From Rubricoccus sp038746605 (GTDB lineage: Bacteria > Bacteroidota > Rhodothermia > Rhodothermales > Rubricoccaceae): 64,000 bases of DNA. The notes below the pieces were generated by a model. That model was not told where the DNA came from, did no database searches, and saw nothing but the letters and a program-made list of their open reading frames with translations. The translations under genes were made by a program, and so were the position numbers. Shown here one piece after another: positions 16,098 through 24,599 of this stretch (positions within the stretch are counted from its first letter, which is position 1; every line of letters starts with the position of its first letter). Location: the NCBI GenBank assembly GCA_038746605.1, contig JBCDKM010000002.1, positions 124,001 through 188,000 on the forward strand. Reading direction: 5' to 3'.

Positions 16098-17510
16098 TCA
16101 GCTGGCAGCGACGGCTTCTAGGCGGTCTGCCAGTCGTTCTGCCCAGAGTTCGTGTTCGGGCTTCATGAGCACACTCCGAAGGATTCGGGCGTGCGGTGCG
16201 TCGCGTGCGATCTCCGGCGGGAAGCGGTCGGCGTCCACGCGGAAAAGGCTGAGATAGACCGGGTCCGGCTCAGACATGCCCCGGTCGAAGACTGCTGCGC
16301 TCGCGGCGTCGACGGCAGTGAGACTGCCCGCCTCGGGATAGTAGCCGACGATGTCGAGCGTGGGCGGCGCGAGGACGCGATACCGCTCCGAGGCCTCCAG
16401 ACGCGAGGCCAGCTCCCGGGCCGCACGAAGCGTGGTCGCCAGGATCGGACCGAGACCATCGTCCGGCGCGAGCGGGAGCGCGCGAAGCGTGAGCCAGAGC
16501 GCGGCGGCGGCGGCACCGGCGCGGCTGCATTCCAGCGAGATCTCGCCGAGGTGGAGCGCGTCCGAGGTGAAGTAGGTGTACGGCGAGTCGTGGCGGTAGA
16601 AGCGGCCCTCGGACGGATCGCGGAGGAGGATGGCGCCGCAGCCGTAGGGCTGGAGGCCGTGCTTGTGCGGATCCACCACGACGGAGTCCGCCTCGGCGAT
16701 AGCGCAAAAATCCGCTGTAGGGAGTCCCTCGATTCCGCTGGCGGCACCCACCTCCCCACTGGCCTCCGCAGATCCTGCCAGCAAACAAAAAAACCCGCCG
16801 TAGGCCGCGTCGATGTGAACACGGGCGCCATGCTCTCGGCAAAGTGGAATCGCCTCCGCGATAGGGTCCACCGCGCCGAGGCCCGTCGTGCCCGCCGTGA
16901 GGACGACGACTGTGATGTCGTGCTCGCGCAGCGCGTCGGCGAGCCCATCGAGGTCGAGGCGACCGGTGGCGTCGGTAGGAAGCGTGACGACCTCCACGCC
17001 GAGGACGTGGGCCATCCGCGCATGTGTGTAGTGCCCCTCGGCGCTGACCGCCAGCCGGGGCGTGCGTCCGACCTCGCGTGCCACCTCCCGCGCGATGAAG
17101 AGGGCCTCCAGATTCGCGACCGTCCCCCCGCTGGTCAGGTGCCCGAGCGCGTCGGACGGGAAGCCGAACATCGCGGCGAGATCGCGCACGACCTCCTTCT
17201 CCATCCGGCCGGTAGCCGGGCCACCGTCCAGCGCGTGGTTGTTGGGGTTGAGCCGCATCGCGGCGGCGTAGGCGGCCCAGGCGACCGGGTGCGGTGGCTT
17301 GAGCATCTGCCCCGCGTATCGCGGATGCCCGAACGGATAGATGCCATCCTCCTCGCCATCCGTCGGCGCGGTGAGACGGGCCGTGAACTCGTCCATCGCG
17401 CGCCCGAGGCGGGCAGGGTCGGGCTTGAGGCTCGGGTGCGGGTCGTGCGGCTCCTCCCAGGCGTCGAGCGCGCCGAGGAGGGCGTCGAGGATCTCGCGAG
17501 ACTCCGTCAT
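16098..17510 (-). CDS. Group II PLP-dependent decarboxylase-like protein
   Basis: 470 residues from the ATG at 17510. Fold-type I aminotransferase-like enzyme of the aromatic-amino-acid decarboxylase/tyrosine decarboxylase group. GHLTSGGTVANLEALFIAR binds the cofactor phosphate, HIDAAYGGFF holds the PLP-pyridine Asp, and DPHKHGLQPYGCGAI carries the Schiff-base Lys. The substrate cannot be read from sequence. The start overlaps the lgt stop by 4 nt (ATGA), so it is translated with lgt; a metabolic link is not obvious. Confidence 0.88.
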   Translation of the reverse strand: MTESREILDALLGALDAWEEPHDPHPSLKPDPARLGRAMDEFTARLTAPTDGEEDGIYPFGHPRYAGQMLKPPHPVAWAAYAAAMRLNPNNHALDGGPATGRMEKEVVRDLAAMFGFPSDALGHLTSGGTVANLEALFIAREVAREVGRTPRLAVSAEGHYTHARMAHVLGVEVVTLPTDATGRLDLDGLADALREHDITVVVLTAGTTGLGAVDPIAEAIPLCREHGARVHIDAAYGGFFCLLAGSAEASGEVGAASGIEGLPTADFCAIAEADSVVVDPHKHGLQPYGCGAILLRDPSEGRFYRHDSPYTYFTSDALHLGEISLECSRAGAAAAALWLTLRALPLAPDDGLGPILATTLRAARELASRLEASERYRVLAPPTLDIVGYYPEAGSLTAVDAASAAVFDRGMSEPDPVYLSLFRVDADRFPPEIARDAPHARILRSVLMKPEHELWAERLADRLEAVAAS

Positions 17511-18532
17511 GCCGCCGCGACCGGCTCCGCCTCGGTGGCCGTCTCGGGCGGATCGCCCCAGCCCGGACGCACGCGCCGGGTCAACATCACGAGACCGATC
17601 ACGCCAGCCGTCATCAGCCCGATGGAGATCCACTGCGACTGCGAGAGGCCGAACGCCCACTCGCGGTTGGTGCGGATGAACTCGATCAGGAACCGCTCCA
17701 GGCCCTGGATCACGAGGAAGAGCGAGAAGAGCCAGCCCGCTTTGAACGGGTGCTTGCGGAGCAACCAGAGCCCCCCGCCCAGCGCCGCGCAGAGCACGAA
17801 CTCGTACAGCATCGTCGGGAGGACACCGGTCGCATTGGCGACGGTGCACTCCACACCGCGCACGAGTTCGTTGAACGTAACCGGGTCCTGGATGTCCACC
17901 ACCTCATCTCCCACGAGGCGCGGTCCATAGACGAACGCGCGCGGGAATGTCTCGCTGTAGAGCCACCCGGGCACCCACCCAGGCTTGTCCACGAGGCTGG
18001 AGCACAGCCCCCAGTCGCCGTCACCGGAGAGGTAGCAGCCGATCCGCCCGATGCCGTACGCGCCGAGGAGGCCTGGCGCGATGGAATCCGCCAAACGAGG
18101 CACATGGATGCCTTTGCGATGGGCGTACCACGCGACGGAAATGGACGCGAGGATCAATCCGCCGTAGAACGTCAGCCCCGAGCCTGAAAAGATGGTCCCG
18201 ATGGGGTTCTGGACGAACTCCTCCCAGAAGTCGATGATGTTGAACAGCTTAGACCCCACGATGCCCGCCACGGCTGAGATGCCCATCAGCGTCCAGATGT
18301 AAAACGAGGGGCTCACGTCGCGCTCGCGCTCGCGGCCCTTCGCGTCGGGCACCTTCGCACGGACCGGCGCGATGAGCCCTCGCGCGTAGAGCCGATCCAG
18401 TTCGATCCGTGCCAGCCACGTCGCTGTGAGAAGCGCCAGCGCGACCATCAGGCCGAACGAGTTGAGCGGGAACGGCAACGGCCACTCGAACCCGAAGAGG
18501 TCCTGGAAGATGTCGGAGACGTAGGGATACAT
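17507..18532 (-). CDS. lgt: Prolipoprotein diacylglyceryl transferase
   Basis: 341 residues, about seven membrane helices. It transfers diacylglyceryl from phosphatidylglycerol to the lipobox Cys of prolipoproteins at the inner membrane. Visible signatures are the N-terminal PLNSFGLMVALALL, GSGLTFYGGLILAS, and the Lgt box GIGRIGCYLSGDGDWG. The HGG motif His of E. coli Lgt is a Tyr here (FYGG), and the GRIGN motif reads GRIGC; I believe both are usual in Bacteroidota. An ~80-residue insert with LVDKPGWVPGWLYS follows the box. First gene of a two-gene unit with the PLP decarboxylase. Confidence 0.93.
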   Translation of the reverse strand: MYPYVSDIFQDLFGFEWPLPFPLNSFGLMVALALLTATWLARIELDRLYARGLIAPVRAKVPDAKGRERERDVSPSFYIWTLMGISAVAGIVGSKLFNIIDFWEEFVQNPIGTIFSGSGLTFYGGLILASISVAWYAHRKGIHVPRLADSIAPGLLGAYGIGRIGCYLSGDGDWGLCSSLVDKPGWVPGWLYSETFPRAFVYGPRLVGDEVVDIQDPVTFNELVRGVECTVANATGVLPTMLYEFVLCAALGGGLWLLRKHPFKAGWLFSLFLVIQGLERFLIEFIRTNREWAFGLSQSQWISIGLMTAGVIGLVMLTRRVRPGWGDPPETATEAEPVAAA

Positions 18533-18682
18533 GGGCGCGGGGAGACTCGGCGCAAGATCGCACGGCGCGAGGGCCGATGAACGGGAGGACCGTGAACGGA
18601 TCTAGCTCGCGAGGAACGAGCGAACGCACCGGTTGATGCCAAGCGCAGAGCATCGGTGTGGGATGCAGAGCCCCCCACCTCG

Positions 18683-18703
18683 CCCGCCTCGGCACCGAGG
18701 CGG
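18683..18703. repeat. GCCTCGG palindrome in the lgt/VanZ divergent gap
   Basis: CCCGCCTCGG / CCGAGGCGG. It is the only recognisable element in the 383-nt divergent intergenic region 18533-18915; I see no convincing gene there. Confidence 0.8.
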
Positions 18704-18915
18704 ACGGACTCAAGGACCCGGAGAGCAGGAGCCAGGCGCCCCACTGGCCCCTTCCCACTGGCCCTGGCCTGTACCTCGGTATCTTCGCCCCTACCGACTC
18801 ACACGTTCGTCTTGCCGCTCTTCCGCGACCTCGCCGCCAGCGAACCGGTTTTCCCAACGGCTGGGCCCAGCGACCACTCCATCACGAGCGGCAGCATGAG
18901 CGCTGTCCTCGGCGT

Positions 18916-19317
18916 ATGAGCCGGGGGTCGTCAGGATCTCCCTGGGAGCGGTTTACGGGCTCGCGAGACCGCCGCCTCGCATGGGCGACCGGCGTCGCAG
19001 CCGTGCTTTGGATCGCATGCGTCGGCCCGGTGCGGACGTGGGCGCTGGACATGGGGATCCGCTCGCACTGGTTCTTCGGGATCGCGCCGAGCCTCTTCGC
19101 AGGCACTACGTTCGCGATGTGGCAGATGCTCGTCTCGCGCACCTCTCCACTCCCGTCTGTCATGTATGGCGTCGTGCTGTGCGCACTCGCTGAGGCTGTT
19201 CAACTCGCGATGCCGCGCGCCACAGCGGATCCACTCGACGCGCTGGCGGGCGCCATCGGCGCAGTCCTCGCGCTCCCCATTCTCCTCTGGCGCTGGCCCG
19301 CCGTCCGCTCTACATGA
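18916..19317 (+). CDS. VanZ-like small membrane protein
   Basis: 133 residues with about four hydrophobic segments (WATGVAAVLWIACVGPV, FGIAPSLFAGTTFAMW, SVMYGVVLCALAEAVQLAM, DALAGAIGAVLALPILLW). The AEAVQLAMPRATADPLDAL segment resembles the VanZ-family signature (E..Q...P.R..D..D...N..G). The ATG at 18916 follows a region with a palindrome and no coding signal. It overlaps the following lipoprotein gene by 4 nt (ATGA), so the two are co-translated. Confidence 0.7.
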   Translation: MSRGSSGSPWERFTGSRDRRLAWATGVAAVLWIACVGPVRTWALDMGIRSHWFFGIAPSLFAGTTFAMWQMLVSRTSPLPSVMYGVVLCALAEAVQLAMPRATADPLDALAGAIGAVLALPILLWRWPAVRST

Positions 19318-20228
19318 GGTGCTTCGTTCCAATCCTGCTCCTCGCGCTCACACTCACGGGTTGCGGGACCGTTCGCCAACCCGATGGCCGCCTGGAGATC
19401 GCCAGCCGCCAAGACGCCGAGTTGATGGCGTACAACGTCGGCTTCGGGGCGGTCGTAGGGGCGGTAGGAGCGGCGATCAACGGAGATCGCGGGACCGTCT
19501 GGGAACGGGCCGGGCGCGGCGCGCTGGTGGGCGCAGCGGGAGGCACCGGCTTGTACGCTGGGAAGTGGATGACAGGGCAGATTTACGCCGACGAGTCGCT
19601 CGCATGGGGATGGCCTGCGCTTCTCGTCCACGAGACCGGCGCCTCCGTGGTGGAAAACGCCGCACTGGACCGGCCACCGTTGAGCCGCCTCTCGCTCCAT
19701 GCGGGGATCGTCCGCCTCGACGTGCGGCCTCTGACGCGGGAGGTCAAGGCCCGCCTCCTTCCGCTCAACACGCTCGCCGTGGGGTTGATGCTCGCAGATC
19801 ACCGCCTGGACCTCGCGCGGACTGCCGCGCTCGGCACACCCATCTTCTCCGGGGAGGAGGGATCGGGAGGGCCGCTCGGCGTCGTGGACCCGCCCCGGTC
19901 GTTCGCGCTTCTGAACTCGGTGTACCTCCAGGAGAGCCCGAGCGACGAGCGATGGTACTACCTCGTCGCGCACGAGATGGTCCATGTGCTCCAACATCGC
20001 GAGTACCTGCGCGCGGGAACACTCCACGCTCGGCTGGACGATCCGCTGCAGGATTCCGGCCTCTACCGGTCGCTCTCCGAGTGGATCTACCTCGACAATC
20101 CTGCGGCCATGGGCGTCGGGTACGTGCTCATCGAGGGCATCCCGGACGGGTACCAGGGGTGCTACTTCGACAACTGGTATGAGCACGAGGCCGACGCCTT
20201 CGCCCGGCGCGAGCGCGTTCCCTGCTAG
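19314..20228 (+). CDS. Putative lipoprotein with HExxH metallopeptidase-like motif
   Basis: 304 residues. Signal peptide with lipobox (LLLALTLTGCG, Cys18). A Gly-rich stretch follows (GFGAVVGAVGAAINGDRG ... RGALVGAAGGTGLY), resembling a glycine-zipper membrane segment. The C-terminal third has VAHEMVHVLQHREYL: HEMVH at residues 220-224 fits a zinc HExxH, and EHEADAF (~290-296) could supply the third ligand Glu. This combination suggests a membrane-attached gluzincin-type peptidase, but no named family is recognised and the Gly-rich insert is unusual. Confidence 0.7.
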   Translation: MRCFVPILLLALTLTGCGTVRQPDGRLEIASRQDAELMAYNVGFGAVVGAVGAAINGDRGTVWERAGRGALVGAAGGTGLYAGKWMTGQIYADESLAWGWPALLVHETGASVVENAALDRPPLSRLSLHAGIVRLDVRPLTREVKARLLPLNTLAVGLMLADHRLDLARTAALGTPIFSGEEGSGGPLGVVDPPRSFALLNSVYLQESPSDERWYYLVAHEMVHVLQHREYLRAGTLHARLDDPLQDSGLYRSLSEWIYLDNPAAMGVGYVLIEGIPDGYQGCYFDNWYEHEADAFARRERVPC

Positions 20229-20230
20229 CT

Positions 20231-20264
20231 CCGCCTCGGGCAGGCCGTGGGGGTACCGAGGCGG
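20231..20264. repeat. GCCTCGG palindrome, long-loop copy, convergent genes
   Basis: CCGCCTCGG (20231-20239) and CCGAGGCGG (20256-20264) around a 16-nt loop. It starts 2 nt after one stop codon and ends 6 nt before the opposing one. Confidence 0.82.
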
Positions 20265-20270
20265 GCGGAG

Positions 20271-20948
20271 TCAGCCGCCCGTCATCGCGGCGAGAACCGC
20301 CGGGAAGTGGACCGCCAGCGCATCGCCCGGACACGAGGTTTCCACCCGGCCCTCGTGATCGCGATGCCCCATCACACGGCTCGGCGGGATGCCCCATCGC
20401 GTACTCAGCGCTCCGGCCAGCCGGACAAGGCTCGCCACCTGCTCCGCCGTCGGCTCCTCCGCCATAAAGTTGCCCTCCACGACGACCTGCACCTGACCGG
20501 TCAGGTCGTAACCAGTGTTGGTGTCCCCTTCGAAGCGCACGTCGCGGCCCTCCACGATGGTCCCGTCCGGCGCGATGTAGTAGTGGTACGGCACATCCGG
20601 CCACGGGAGCTTCGGGCGGCCGTCGTCCAACGTGTCCGACGAGATGGAAAACCGCTGGAGGTTGCGCAGCGTCCCGCGCGGATCTCGGTCCGGCGCCTGC
20701 GGCGTGGCTGTGTGGTGGATGGTAAGTGCGACTGGCGTGTGGGGGCGCATCTCACCGATGGGGTCTTGAGCGCCCCATTCTCTTCGCGATACGAGCGTAA
20801 TGCCGGGAAGCGTGTCGGTCGCAGCCACCTTCGACGGCATGGAACCGTGTGTGCGCTCCTCCACGCCCTCGACGGAACGCGGGGCGAGGCAGCTAGCAAA
20901 TAGAAGCGGCACGAGTGCGAGGGCACCCGTGCGGAGAAAGCGGAACAT
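20271..20948 (-). CDS. N-acetylmuramoyl-L-alanine amidase (PGRP/amidase_2), lipoprotein
   Basis: 225 residues with a lipobox signal (LVPLLFASC, Cys20). The amidase_2 zinc site is complete: His in LTIHHTATPQ (~78), His in VMGHRDHEG, and Cys in ETSCPGD, with the usual Tyr in YHYYIAPDGTIVEGRD. It is expected to cleave the amide between muramic acid and L-Ala in periplasmic peptidoglycan. VSRREWGAQDP just before the catalytic domain is typical of PGRP-like amidases. Single gene, divergent from nothing close; 277 nt upstream to the ABC-F gene holds no clear gene. Confidence 0.9.
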   Translation of the reverse strand: MFRFLRTGALALVPLLFASCLAPRSVEGVEERTHGSMPSKVAATDTLPGITLVSRREWGAQDPIGEMRPHTPVALTIHHTATPQAPDRDPRGTLRNLQRFSISSDTLDDGRPKLPWPDVPYHYYIAPDGTIVEGRDVRFEGDTNTGYDLTGQVQVVVEGNFMAEEPTAEQVASLVRLAGALSTRWGIPPSRVMGHRDHEGRVETSCPGDALAVHFPAVLAAMTGG

Positions 20949-21225
20949 GAGGGCTGGTGGGGCCGGGGGAAGGCGTATCTGAGTCTACCGATCCGACGAT
21001 CAAAACCGATCAGTCCGATATCCCATCAGACCCATCCGCACGCGCAGCCTCGCGGCCTGGACCGTCCTCGGCCCCACGTCTTCTCCTGGCCCGGTGGCTT
21101 ATAACACACAAGGCCACGAAGCCGCTTGGGGGCGATGAGGAGCCGGGGACGATCCGCCTCGCGCCCCTCACGCACGAGGGCGAGCGGCGCGTCCCCGTCG
21201 CGTCGCCCTCGATTCAGGTGACGCG

Positions 21226-23283
21226 CTAGGCGAGGACGATCTCAGCGAGGCTCTCCCAGACCTCCGTCAGGCGCGCCTCGTCCTCCTCCGCTTTCGCGTG
21301 CGCCTCCATCGCAGCCTTGAAGCGCTTGGCATCCGCGTAGAGCTCTGGATCCGCCATCTTGGCCTCTAAATCCGTCTTTTCCTTCGTCTTCTTCGCGACC
21401 GCGTTCTCGACCGACTCCAGCGCGTACTCGGCTTCCTCGGGCGAGAGCATGCGAGGGTCCAGCGTCGCCTCACCCCGGATGACCTTGGCGAGGCGCTGGC
21501 GGACCTCTGCGGCACGGCGCTTCTCCTCTTTGGTTTTCTTCCCGCCCGACGACCGTTTCTTCGCCGCGCCGTTGGTCGCGGGCTCCTCCCGCCTCGGGGC
21601 CGAGGCGGAGGGACTCGCGGCGGAGGACCCAGCCCGGAGCGCGGAGGCGGCGGTGCCCTGCTCGCGCTGCCACTCTACCTCGGAGTACGTGCCCCGGTAG
21701 GTCCGCACCGTGCGGTCCTCGGCGTACCAGACGCGATCGGCCACGCGGTCCAGGAAGTGCCGGTCGTGCGAGATCAGGACGACACTCCCGGTGTACTGGC
21801 GGATGGCCTCGGACAGGACCTCTTTGCTCGCGAGGTCCAGGTGGTTGGTCGGCTCGTCGAGCACGAGGAAGTTGGCGGGCGAGAGCAGGGTACGGGCCAG
21901 CGCGAGGCGCGAACGCTCGCCGCCGGAGAGCACGCTGACCGACTTGAACACGTCGTCGCCACGAAAGAGGAACGCACCGAGGAGGCTGCGAAGCTCCGTC
22001 TCCGACTGGCCCCTGCCCTTCTCACGAAGCGCGCCCAGCACGTCGAGGTTCATCGGCAGCGCCTCGGCCTGGTGCTGCGCGAAGTGCGCCGCCTCCACCC
22101 GCGCGCCGATTTCCAGATCGCCCTCGAAGCCCTCCTGCCCCAGCAGGATCCGAGCGAGTGTGGACTTTCCCGCCCCGTTCTTGCCGACGAGCGCGATGGT
22201 GTCGCCCTTCTCCACTTGCAAGCGCGGGGCCTCCTCGAAGACAACCGTCTCGCCGCCCTCGGGCGCCGGGTAGCGCTTCGAGAACCGCGTGACCTCTGCC
22301 ACCACACGGACGCTCGGCGGCGGGTCCGGGAAGCGGAAGTGGATCTCGCCCGCCTCGATGGGCGGCGGCGCGATGCGCTCCATCCGCTCCAGCGCCTTGA
22401 TCCGGCTCTGCGCCTGCTTGGCCTTCGTCGCCTTCGCGCGGAAGCGGGTGATGAACCGCTCCATCTCCGCGATCTCCTTCTGCTGATTCTCGTAGCGCGC
22501 TGTCCACAGCCGCCGTCGTTCCTCTCGCTCGGTCAGGTAGAAATCGTAGTTGCCCGCGTACTCGTCCACCTGGCCTCGCACCAGCTCAGCGGTGCGGTTG
22601 GTCATGCGGTCCAGGAAGTACCGGTCGTGGCTCACCAGGACGACCGCCCCCGGGTAGGCTTTCAGGTACCCCTCCAACCAGCCGATCGACTCGATGTCGA
22701 GGTGGTTGGTGGGCTCGTCGAGGAGGAGTACGTCCGGCTCCGAGAGGAGCATCTTGGCGAGCACCACGCGCATTCTCCAGCCGCCCGAGAAGGTGGAGAG
22801 CGGGCGCTCGATCTCCTCGGCGGTGAACCCGAGACCGGCCAGGACGGTCGCTGTGCGCGCCTCGATGGAGTGCACGTCGTGCATCGCCATTTGCTCCTGC
22901 ACGCGGCCCATCCGCCGCACGAGTGCGTGGTAGGCGTCGGTCGTGTGGTCCGGCATCGCCTCCATCTGGTCGGCGATCTGGTGCGCTTCGCGTTCCAGCG
23001 CGAGGGGCTCCGCGAACGCCTCGCGGGCTTCCTGAAGTGGCGTGCGCGAGGTGTCGTGCTCCTCGGTGTCCTGCCGGAGGTACCCGACGCTCGCGTTGCC
23101 CTCGCGGATGATCTCGCCAGCGTCCAGCGGCTGCTCACCCGCGATGGTCTTCATCAGCGTCGTCTTGCCCGCCCCGTTGGGCCCCACGAGACCGACCCGC
23201 TCGCCGGGACGGATGGTCCACGTCAGGCCGTCGAAGAGTTGGCGGCCACCGAAGGCGAGGCGGAGGTCTCGGAGAAGGATCAT
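21226..23283 (-). CDS. ABC-F family ATPase (Uup/EttA-like) with in-frame palindrome
   Basis: 685 residues with two ABC domains in one chain and no membrane domain, the ABC-F plan of ribosome-associated translation factors. Domain 1: GLVGPNGAGKTT, STFSGGWRMRVVLAKMLL, DVLLLDEPTNHLD. A P-site-tip-like linker has the EIAEMERFITRFRAKATKAK helix. Domain 2: ALVGKNGAGKST, LSGGERSRLALARTLL, FLVLDEPTNHLD. After domain 2 (~residue 535) there is a low-complexity Lys/Ala/Ser linker and a C-terminal coiled coil. Residues ~558-566 (SASAPRREE) are the translated 21588-21609 palindrome. Subfamily assignment is tentative. Confidence 0.92.
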   Translation of the reverse strand: MILLRDLRLAFGGRQLFDGLTWTIRPGERVGLVGPNGAGKTTLMKTIAGEQPLDAGEIIREGNASVGYLRQDTEEHDTSRTPLQEAREAFAEPLALEREAHQIADQMEAMPDHTTDAYHALVRRMGRVQEQMAMHDVHSIEARTATVLAGLGFTAEEIERPLSTFSGGWRMRVVLAKMLLSEPDVLLLDEPTNHLDIESIGWLEGYLKAYPGAVVLVSHDRYFLDRMTNRTAELVRGQVDEYAGNYDFYLTEREERRRLWTARYENQQKEIAEMERFITRFRAKATKAKQAQSRIKALERMERIAPPPIEAGEIHFRFPDPPPSVRVVAEVTRFSKRYPAPEGGETVVFEEAPRLQVEKGDTIALVGKNGAGKSTLARILLGQEGFEGDLEIGARVEAAHFAQHQAEALPMNLDVLGALREKGRGQSETELRSLLGAFLFRGDDVFKSVSVLSGGERSRLALARTLLSPANFLVLDEPTNHLDLASKEVLSEAIRQYTGSVVLISHDRHFLDRVADRVWYAEDRTVRTYRGTYSEVEWQREQGTAASALRAGSSAASPSASAPRREEPATNGAAKKRSSGGKKTKEEKRRAAEVRQRLAKVIRGEATLDPRMLSPEEAEYALESVENAVAKKTKEKTDLEAKMADPELYADAKRFKAAMEAHAKAEEDEARLTEVWESLAEIVLA
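21588..21609. repeat. GCCTCGG palindrome inside the ABC-F coding sequence
   Basis: CCCGCCTCGG / CCGAGGCGGA, in frame in the linker between ABC domain 2 and the C-terminal coiled coil. The gene is open through it. Confidence 0.88.
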
Positions 23284-23352
23284 GCCGCGAAGCTAGAGGC
23301 CCGGATCCCTGTTACGGGGCGAAGAACGGTTGGACCTCCTCACGCGACCCGT

Positions 23353-23374
23353 CCTGCCTCGGCGCCGCGGCGGG
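23353..23374. repeat. GCCTCGG palindrome, degenerate
   Basis: CCTGCCTCGG / CCGCGGCGGG with two changes. It lies in the 177-nt gap upstream of the ABC-F gene, at the edge of the restriction-modification remnants. Confidence 0.55.
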
Positions 23375-23460
23375 CAGAGTCGGGACGGGTTTGCTCGCCT
23401 TCCTTTGGGCTCGGGAGACGAGTGAGGAGGAGGAAGGAGCCCGACTGGCGCGGCGACTCC

Positions 23461-23673
23461 TCAGAGGTCGAGGTCTGCGATGGCCGCCCGAAGAGACCGC
23501 GTGCACGCGAGAAGGACTTCCTCCCTCCTCAGGCAGTTCTGCCGGTGCGTCTCGTCATCCGAGTTCGCGACCGCGTCCCGCCACAGCTTCGCATCGTTCT
23601 CCCACTTCGTCGTGACGGCGTCGATGGCGGTCAACACATCATCGAGCATGAGATCGGAGTCACGTCTCGGCAT
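23461..23673 (-). CDS. Small helical protein downstream of methyltransferase remnant
   Basis: 70 residues, acidic and helical (LDDVLTAIDAVTTKWENDAK, RREEVLLACTRSLRAAIADL). The ATG at 23673 lies 2 nt after the stop of the methyltransferase C-terminal remnant, and composition fits coding. It may be a small accessory gene of the original restriction-modification operon. No family recognised. Confidence 0.5.
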   Translation of the reverse strand: MPRRDSDLMLDDVLTAIDAVTTKWENDAKLWRDAVANSDDETHRQNCLRREEVLLACTRSLRAAIADLDL

Positions 23674-23675
23674 GA

Positions 23676-24599
23676 CTACTCGGGCTCCACGTCGAGGACC
23701 TTCGTGCTCTCCTCTCCGAACTGACTCACCACGCGCACGGCGATCTGGCGGGGGCGGTCACCGACCGGGATGGGGTGAGAGACGTGACCGTAGAGCCGGT
23801 CGAAGGCCTCGTCGTCGATCTCGATCTTGAGCGTCTTCTGGGCGCTCTTCTTCGCGAGGCGTTTCGCGAGGTCGCTCAGGCCCTTCTCCCAGTCCTTGAA
23901 GGCGTCCTTCGGACCACCAGAGAAGAACACCTGCCGGACCACGAAGCTGGAGCCGTCGTAGTCGTCGTCTAGCATCCAGTAGGAGATGTCCGCCTTGGAC
24001 CGCGCTTTGACCTGATCCTTGATGGGGTCGTAGATGTCGAGGATGGGGTCGTAGATGTCGAGCCCGAGGACCTCCACGGTCACGGTCCCGCCCGGCTGGC
24101 GGGTGAGAGCCACGTCCGGTTCTCCGATGGTGACGAAGCTGGCGGCCTTCTTGTCCTTCTTGAGCAGGCCCTCCTGCAAGAGGTCGTCGTGCATCCGCAC
24201 CTTCGTGACCTCGAACTGCCCGAGCGACGTGGTGACGGCCTGATTCTCGACGGTGGACTCGAACGCGAACCCGAGGACCACGAGCCAGTCCGCGTCCCCC
24301 TTCTTCCGGGTGGCTTTGACGGCCTCGTTGACGGCCTGCTTGCTCACGCTCCCGAAGCGAGGGCCGATGTGGAGGTAGGCCTTCCGCTCCTCCCTGGAGA
24401 CGTCTGTGTAGTACCCCTCGGCGTGGAGCACGCTGTCCGCCAGCCGGTCCACGCGGACGAAGACGGCCTGCTCTTCCCGGATGCCGTTCTTGATCCCGGC
24501 GCTCCTGAGGTGCTCGAAGATTCGCTCCTCGAAACGGGCCGCGTCCTCGTCGTCGGGGAGGCTCGCATCCAAAGCCTCTTGCGCCAGAGGCTCATACAC
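23676..24599 (-). pseudogene. C-terminal remnant of a type III-like adenine-specific DNA methyltransferase
   Basis: 307 residues, opening with GTG in VYEPLAQEALDASLPDDED. The sequence continues YLHIGPRFGSVSKQAVNEAV, RMHDDLLQEGLLKKDKKAAS, ISYWMLDDDYDGSSFVVRQV and ends SQFGEESTKVLDVEPE. This is the conserved C-terminal region of Mod-type (COG2189) site-specific DNA methyltransferases. It lacks the catalytic half: no DPPY motif and no SAM-binding FxGxG. The start of the frame overlaps the stop of an upstream HNH gene by 8 nt. The N-terminal piece of what looks like the same protein is at 25560-25931. A 21-bp exact tandem duplication lies inside. Could still be translated by coupling. Confidence 0.8.
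24021..24062. repeat. Perfect 21-bp tandem duplication
   Basis: Positions 24021-24041 and 24042-24062 are identical. The duplication is in frame and gives a doubled DIYDPI(L/K) heptapeptide in the methyltransferase remnant. Confidence 0.95.
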
